64,000 nt of DNA from the NCBI GenBank assembly GCA_018343915.1, contig JABRWF010000005.1, forward strand, positions 3,569,001 to 3,633,000, read 5' to 3'. Each line of letters starts with the position of its first letter. Position 1 is the stretch's first letter. This DNA is from Agroathelia rolfsii (lineage: Eukaryota > Basidiomycota > Agaricomycetes > Amylocorticiales > Amylocorticiaceae). The position numbers and the translations under genes are program-made. The notes below the pieces were generated by a model. The model was given only the letters and a program-made list of their open reading frames with translations, did no database searches and was not told the DNA's origin. Of the stretch, positions 59,120 through 64,000 are shown piece by piece.

Positions 59120-60102
59120 CTAGCATGGAGAATTCATAAGTTTGCGCAAAATCAACCTCAAACATTCATATACAACGGAGAAATATTTCTTGGGCTCTTC
59201 GTAAAACGGGAGACGTGTGCTATCGGAAAACTGGATCCATTTGACCTTAGGTATACGCAAGAAAGGGTAGTCGACAACATCTTGTGCTTCATCTTCGGGA
59301 GAATTAATGACCAGCGTCGTGGCTTGAATTTGTGGCAGGTCTGCTTCACAGCTCCAATCTTTTAGGGTTCCCACACAGTTGAATTCAGATGGGCCGATCC
59401 TATGATATAACGTGAGCATTATGTATTGTACATGATAATTAAAAAACTGTACATGGTTGAGTAGACTGTAGGGTCTTCAGTCGTAGCTCCAAAAGACTCC
59501 AAGAGCAGCTCTGGCCATGGCTGCAGCTTGCAAATATGTTTATTGTAGAAAACTTGTATGCCTTCTGGGTATTCCTCCAAATCGGTTGTGCCATATAGTT
59601 CGTGTTTTTTGAGCACATTACGAGTTTTCTCTGGAAACCGTTCCAACGAGGCATTGATCCCTACGGCCCATAGTTCCATGGAAGCTCCGGTGTCAGTAAA
59701 GATGAGTTGTTTGAGACCACTACATGGACGTCTTCCAGCATACGTTGCTGCTAGGAAACCTCTCCAGGAATGACCTAAGAGATCATAGTCGTCCGACATT
59801 CGCAGATGTGTAAGCACATTATTTAATTCGTCCATGAAAAGCTCAACCGTCTAAAACCCCGAGCCCTTGTCCTTCAAGTGCGTGGACCGACCAACGCCCA
59901 CTTGGTCGTAAAACACAATCGGTATGTCATAGGAATGGAATAGTTCGGCATGGGGAAGAACATATGAGTGTGAAATACCAGGTCCACCGTGCAGAACGAC
60001 TAAAGGGCGTTTCCCATATTTCAAGTCGCCAAATATCTTGTACCATGTTTGATAAGTCTCTCCCTTGTAATCGAAGTCGATAACGCCCGTGGTGTCAGAC
60101 AT
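59120..60102 (-). pseudogene. Proline iminopeptidase / L-amino-acid amidase-like pseudogene
   Basis: Alpha/beta hydrolase of the proline-iminopeptidase family (S33). From the ATG at 60102 it reads MSDTTGVIDFDYKGETYQTW, PLVVLHGGPGISHSY and VFYDQVGVGRSTHL. Codon 84 is TAG at 59851-59853, where relatives have Trp (GF[stop]TVELFMDEL; the usual form is FWTVELFMDEL). The frame then continues intact: DLLGHSWRGFLAATYAG, EGIQVFYNKHICKLQPWP, an intron of about 50 nt near 59405-59460, GPSEFNCVGTLKDWS, PEDEAQD and FSDSTRLPFYEE. The elbow Gly after Trp is Arg, and the position of the catalytic His is Arg (STRLP for SSHMP). One stop codon in an otherwise open gene suggests recent loss. Read-through or an unseen splice is possible but would still leave the changed His. 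Confidence 0.82.
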
Positions 60103-60624
60103 AATAGACGGATATGAGCTTTCGCACTTTCTAACAAGGATAATTCGTGAATAAGACGCTCTTGCTACAAATACATAGGAAGAGCAAAATAAACGCATGG
60201 GATTATCAGTGATGTATGATTCACGCGTTGGGAAGAGCCTGAGGACGAGATGAGAAATTCGGACATGGCTAAAATGCCGCCCCCACTCCGGCCGTAGCCG
60301 GTCCGGTAGGACTGCGCCGTGCCGATAGAACCAAAAATGGCTGCTCGTCGGCTGCTATGGACATGGTCATGAACACTATAGTGAACACAGCCTTTTGTTT
60401 TTATCCCGCCTTTTACTTCCTCAGCTACCCTCTCTGGCTCGCTACAAAGTCTCTACTGCTTTTGGACACCAGCGCTCAGCTATATAATTAGAACCCAGAG
60501 CGCTAAACGTTTGAAGTTCAGCACTGTTCCGCTTTTGCGCTTCTCGTCTGTTTTAACTTACCCACGGACAGTTTTAATCAAACGTTGATCCATTCTTATC
60601 CTATTCACGTTGGAGCATCTGCCA
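60103..60624. other. Intergenic, promoter region
   Basis: 5' flank of the peptidase pseudogene (-) and of the small candidate gene (+). TATATAATTA at 60481-60490 lies 135 to 144 bp before the ATG at 60625. Confidence 0.45.
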
Positions 60625-61021
60625 ATGTGTATTAATCACCCACATGGCCATGATGAATTCGTTCGGTCTACAATACGGTCGTCTGATGAGAAATACAAGT
60701 CATCTGATGATGCGGTACTATCAGTCAAACTCAGTCCGGGTGCGGAAACTCTAGCAGACTACGAAGATAGCCACGGGTTCTCTCACGATGATTCAGAGCC
60801 ACATGCACATATGAAAGCACATGGAAGTCATGCACCCATCGGCATTTATCAACTCAATACCATCAATAGACTTCATCCACGTACACTTCGTTCCGTCTCT
60901 TTGCAAGGTTGTGCTTGACACGATGAAACGTGCCATGTATCGCTTAATTTCTAACGATGGTCGCCTCATCGACGAACGTCTTGTTCGACGGGATATGCGT
61001 AGGATGACTATTTTCCCATAA
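60625..61021 (+). CDS. Candidate small two-exon gene, unknown function
   Basis: A weak but consistent model: exons 60625-60826 and 60870-61021 with a 43 nt intron (GTCATG..CTCAAT..AATAG) join in frame to 117 residues. The first part is His/Asp/Ser-rich and acidic (CINHPHGHDEFVRS, ADYEDSHGFSHDDSE). The second is helical and basic (VPSLCKVVLDTMKRAMYRL, DERLVRRDMRRMTIFP). A TATA-like sequence lies upstream at 60481. No signal peptide and no recognised family. The alternative is chance frames in an intergenic stretch of the lipase array. The short intron is similar in size to those in other genes here. Confidence 0.35.
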
Positions 61022-61062
61022 CATCGCACGGTGAGCATCAACGCTACTCTCGCAATGAAAGC

Positions 61063-61070
61063 TATATAAA
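61063..61070 (+). promoter_or_regulatory. TATA box of lipase copy 2
   Basis: TATATAAA in the context GCTATATAAAG, 88 to 95 bp before the ATG at 61158. Copy 3 has GCTATAAAAG at nearly the same distance. Confidence 0.6.
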
Positions 61071-61157
61071 GTCGGTCTCGATGTAGGGACTCTTGGCCTC
61101 TCCTGGGAACCTCCTATTGGCATCCATCTTCACCGCTAGTATCCAACCAAGTGCATA

Positions 61158-62360
61158 ATGTGGACTCCTGCACTTGCCGCGACTTTTTTGCTCCTGAAGT
61201 CGACCTCTGCCGTGCCCACGACAGAGAGGAGAGCATCAATAACTGCGGCCACTACGGCCCAGATCGATTCATATACACCATATACTTGGTTTGCCACTAC
61301 AGCCTATTGTCCACCCTCGGAAACACTAGCCTGGTCTTGCGGAGGTGAGGAATAGATTAGATCAAGACAGAACATGAATTAAGCATCCATTCAGCAAATT
61401 GCGAGGGAAACCCATCCTTCAAGCCTGTGGCCTCTGGTGGAGATGGCGATGCGATCCAATATTGTAAGTCAACACACTTTTTCTGCCTTTGGACTCTAAA
61501 TGATTTTTCTTTCAAATATAATAGGGTATGTCGGATACGATCCCTCGCTCAACGAAGCCATTGTTGCTCATCAAGGCACCAATACCTCTCAGCTGTATGT
61601 ATCCACTAAGACTTTTCTCAAATGACTTTTTTGATTTTTTTTTTTTTTTCTTTTGGGTAGCCTTGCCGACCTTACGGATGCCAGTTTTATACAAGAGAAC
61701 TTGGATTCTTCCTTGTTCCCTGGCATCAGCTCAGACATCAAGTGTCATAACGGCTTTGCCTCGGAGCAAGCCAAGTGAGTATTTTTGTATAATGGATAGG
61801 AAACAAAACCTAACCGCACATATCCGCATAGGACGGCTACGGATGTGCTCGCGGCTGTCAAGTCGGTAATGTCAACTTACGGCACAACTTCCGTGACCAT
61901 TGTTGGCCACTCACTCGGAGCAGCCATTTCCCTTCTTGATTCGGTGTATCTCCCATTGTGGCTTCCATCCTCTACAACGTTCAAGACTGTTTTGTACGGT
62001 TTGCCCCGTGTTGGAAACCAGGCCTTTGCGAACTATATCGATGCCAATGCTACTGTGACACACATCAATAATGAAGAGGACCCAGTACCTATCTTGCCGG
62101 GCATGTTCCTTGGCTTTGTTCATCCCGCTGGGGAGGTTCATATTGAAGACTCAGGCGAATGGGCTAACTGCCCAGGTATGCATTACTTTATTTTCTCCGT
62201 TCTTGGGTGTATTTTTTTCTAATTTAACCTATCATTGTTAGGCCAAGACAACCCAAGCACACAGTGCATCGTCGGTGATGTCCCTACCATCTTGAGTGGT
62301 AACGAAACAAATCATGACGGGCCCTACAATGGCATTCTAATGGGCTGCTATAAAAACTGA
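61158..62360 (+). CDS. Secreted class 3 lipase, array copy 2
   Basis: Signal peptide MWTPALAATFLLLKSTSA, a short pro-segment ending in ERRAS (possible Kex2-type processing), then QIDSYTPYTWFATTAYC, ANCEGNPSFKPVASGGDGD, YWVGYDPSLNEAIVAHQGTN, NLDSSLFPGISSDIKCHNGF, TATDVLAAVKSVMSTYGTTS, the elbow TIVGHSLGAAISLLD, LYGLPRVGNQAFANYID, NNEEDPVPILPGMFLGF and HDGPYNGILMGCYKN; TGA at 62358-62360. Unlike copy 1, the elbow exon is not interrupted by an intron. Copy 3 shares long near-identical stretches (HNGFASEQAK, TATDVLAAV), so copies 2 and 3 are the youngest pair. Confidence 0.92.
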
Positions 62361-63142
62361 GCTCCCTCTTACAATATGCAATGCATACATATACACTGGG
62401 TAATATAGCTAGAGTTGTGTCATCTATATCTCAAAATATTGGAAGAATTTGTGTATCGCATTGGCGTGTCATACGGGTATCACCACTGGTAATATAAACG
62501 TTCTGACAGAACACATGAGCAAAAGATGTATCAAGGCGTTATCAATGTATCATTTGTTATGTATACTTCCATTTAAGTGGCATGTTCAGGGGTTCTAGTG
62601 CCATCATAGCATTAATCATGATTACAAGTAAAATATAAGCGAGGTGTCAGATGGTCATTGACGTGTATCAAGCCCATAGGTGTTCAGTGTATTCGCTCAT
62701 ACACCCGTGTTTGGGCGGTACCTAGGCGGACATAACGGATGCTCACCACATGTTCGACAGAAGACGAATGCACACATGCACAACTCGCACTTAACTGGGT
62801 ACGAAAATCGTGTCAAATGACACCCATTGCAGATCGGTTCTTGCACATACCTATGATTCAATGAACTTCGCGTATATTGTTAGATGTCCAACAATCAAAT
62901 CACATCTTTCAACCGTTATGTCATTTCTCCGAAACACGCATTGAATCTGCAAAAACATCTTATCACTCAACGGTGGACGGCTCCTTCACCGCCTGTGCTT
63001 GACAGGAGCATATGAAACCAAGAGCAGGAGGCATGCTACACAAGCGCCAAGTCACCAGCATCATGATGATTATAGCAGCATGAAGAAACGGGCTGTATGA
63101 CCTTGATGAACGTGCTAGTTGATAGATTGTTTGCGTTAATGC
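62361..63142. other. Intergenic between lipase copies 2 and 3
   Basis: 3' flank of copy 2 and 5' flank of copy 3. No frame of note; no gene seen. Confidence 0.5.
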
Positions 63143-63150
63143 TATAAAAG
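63143..63150 (+). promoter_or_regulatory. TATA box of lipase copy 3
   Basis: TATAAAAG, 86 to 93 bp before the ATG at 63236, in the same context and spacing as copy 2. Confidence 0.6.
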
Positions 63151-63235
63151 CAAGATAAAAGCTGTCCGTCCGGTCCCCCAGTAGACGAAGGTCTTCTCTC
63201 AGGCTTTCGCTTCAAGTCGTGTGGTGACTGAAACG

Positions 63236-64000
63236 ATGTCGGTTCTCTCCTTGATCACTGCGTCCCTCTATCTCTTTGGCCATGTCTCTGCTGGTCCCAC
63301 CGTAGGCAAAAGGCAGTCTATCACAGCCGCCAGCACGTCTCAGATAGATTCGTATACGCCTTACACGTGGTATGCCAGTGCAGGCTACTGTGAAGCCTCT
63401 ACGACTATCAATTGGTCTTGTGGAAGTAGGGTATTTTGCAACTCAGTTCAATAATATAGTACTGACATTTGTACTCAGCGAACTGTGAGGCGAACCCTTC
63501 GTTCGAGCCCGTTGCCTCTGGTGGAAACGGTGACAGCGTCCAGTACTGTAGGAAATAATTATTAGTATATCTCAATGTTGCTGTGGACTCAAGCATGACG
63601 ATAGGGTATGTCGGCTACGATCCTAGTTTGGACACTGTCATCGTCACGCATCAGGGAACTGATCCTTCTGAGATGTGAGTATTGTTTTTGCTTACATATA
63701 AAGCATACAGGACTAAGAATATGATAGCCTTCCTCTTATAACGGATGCCGACTTTTTCCTCGAGAACCTCGATTCTTCGCTCTTCCCTGGCCTCAGTGAT
63801 TCAATCGAGTGCCATAATGGTTTTGCTAGCGAACAGGCCAAGTGAGCATTTTTATTTTATTTTATTTTATTTTGTCTTATCAGGCCTTGACGGTAATTTC
63901 CAATAGGACTGCCACTGATGTGCTTGCTGCCGTGGAACAAACTATGTCCACATACGGCACAACATCCGTCACTACCGTCGGCCATTCGCTTGGAGCTGCC
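63236..64000 (+). CDS. Secreted class 3 lipase, array copy 3 (3' end beyond window)
   Basis: The ATG at 63236 opens a signal peptide (MSVLSLITASLYLFGHVSA) and a pro-segment ending VGKRQS (KR site). The mature part reads QIDSYTPYTWYASAGYC, ANCEANPSFEPVASGGNGD, YVGYDPSLDTVIVTHQGTD, ITDADFFLENLDSSLFPGL, ECHNGFASEQAK, TATDVLAAVEQTMSTYGTTS and the elbow TTVGHSLGAA, where the window stops. Introns fall at the same places as in copy 2; the one before TATDV contains a TTTTA microsatellite (63848-63875). The Asp and His parts lie outside the window, so intactness is unknown. It is clearly the closest relative of copy 2. Confidence 0.92.
63848..63875 (+). repeat. (TTTTA)n microsatellite in a lipase intron
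   Basis: About five units of TTTTA inside the intron before the TATDVLAAV exon of lipase copy 3. Confidence 0.75.

Noticed and set aside
1..64000. tRNA, rRNA and CRISPR
   Set aside because: No tRNA-like A and B boxes in a foldable cloverleaf, no rRNA sequence and no regularly spaced repeats were seen by eye. A tRNA scan would be needed to exclude tRNAs fully.

Overview
The window reads as a chromosomal segment of a filamentous basidiomycete, most likely an Agaricomycete. Genes lie on both strands, are dense, and are broken by many short introns (about 40 to 90 nt, mostly GT..AG with CTRAY-type branch points). The protein content is that of a eukaryotic fungus: secreted class 3 lipases, a GH5 exo-glucanase, two microsomal P450s, an oleate desaturase, F-box proteins, a Rho GEF, a Pol III subunit and mitochondrial enzymes. 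I saw no bacterial operon, CRISPR array, rRNA or convincing tRNA. Exon boundaries were read by eye from splice signals, frame continuity and family motifs.

Layout. 0-10 kb: the 3' end of an unknown acidic protein, a P450 (-), a Ser/Pro-rich protein (+) and a second P450 (+). 10-16.2 kb: a delta-12 desaturase (-), a Rim2-type mitochondrial carrier (-) and, 32 bp away and divergent, the mitochondrial Glu-tRNA(Gln) amidotransferase subunit A. 16.7-21 kb: an accessory patch holding an F-box gene (19351-20550) and a decayed copy of it split by about 0.9 kb of AT-rich, internally repeated DNA. 21.7-25.1 kb: a small Ser/Pro-rich protein and a secreted lipase.

25.5-49.3 kb is a conserved housekeeping block: GCV1, coronin, RPC25, a DEP-DH-PH-CNH Rho GEF, TRM140-type methyltransferase, MAK11, GPATCH1, YTP1-like protein and an F-box protein. 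50.6-53 kb: a coiled-coil protein of unknown function. 53.6-56 kb: a GH5_9-type exo-beta-1,3-glucanase ending in RDEL. 57.5 kb to the end: a tandem array of class 3 lipases (three here, the last cut by the window edge), with a proline-iminopeptidase-like pseudogene and a small two-exon candidate gene between copies 1 and 2.

What stands out: a peptidase relic carrying TGG to TAG plus damage at the nucleophile elbow and catalytic His; a Rho GEF with two DH-like domains; a possible ER-retention tail on a secreted glucanase; two mitochondrial genes sharing only 32 bp between start codons; the F-box duplication with its insertion; and a GC-AG intron in GPATCH1. No clearly new multi-gene system was found. 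The lipase/peptidase cluster and the F-box duplication are the most dynamic parts.
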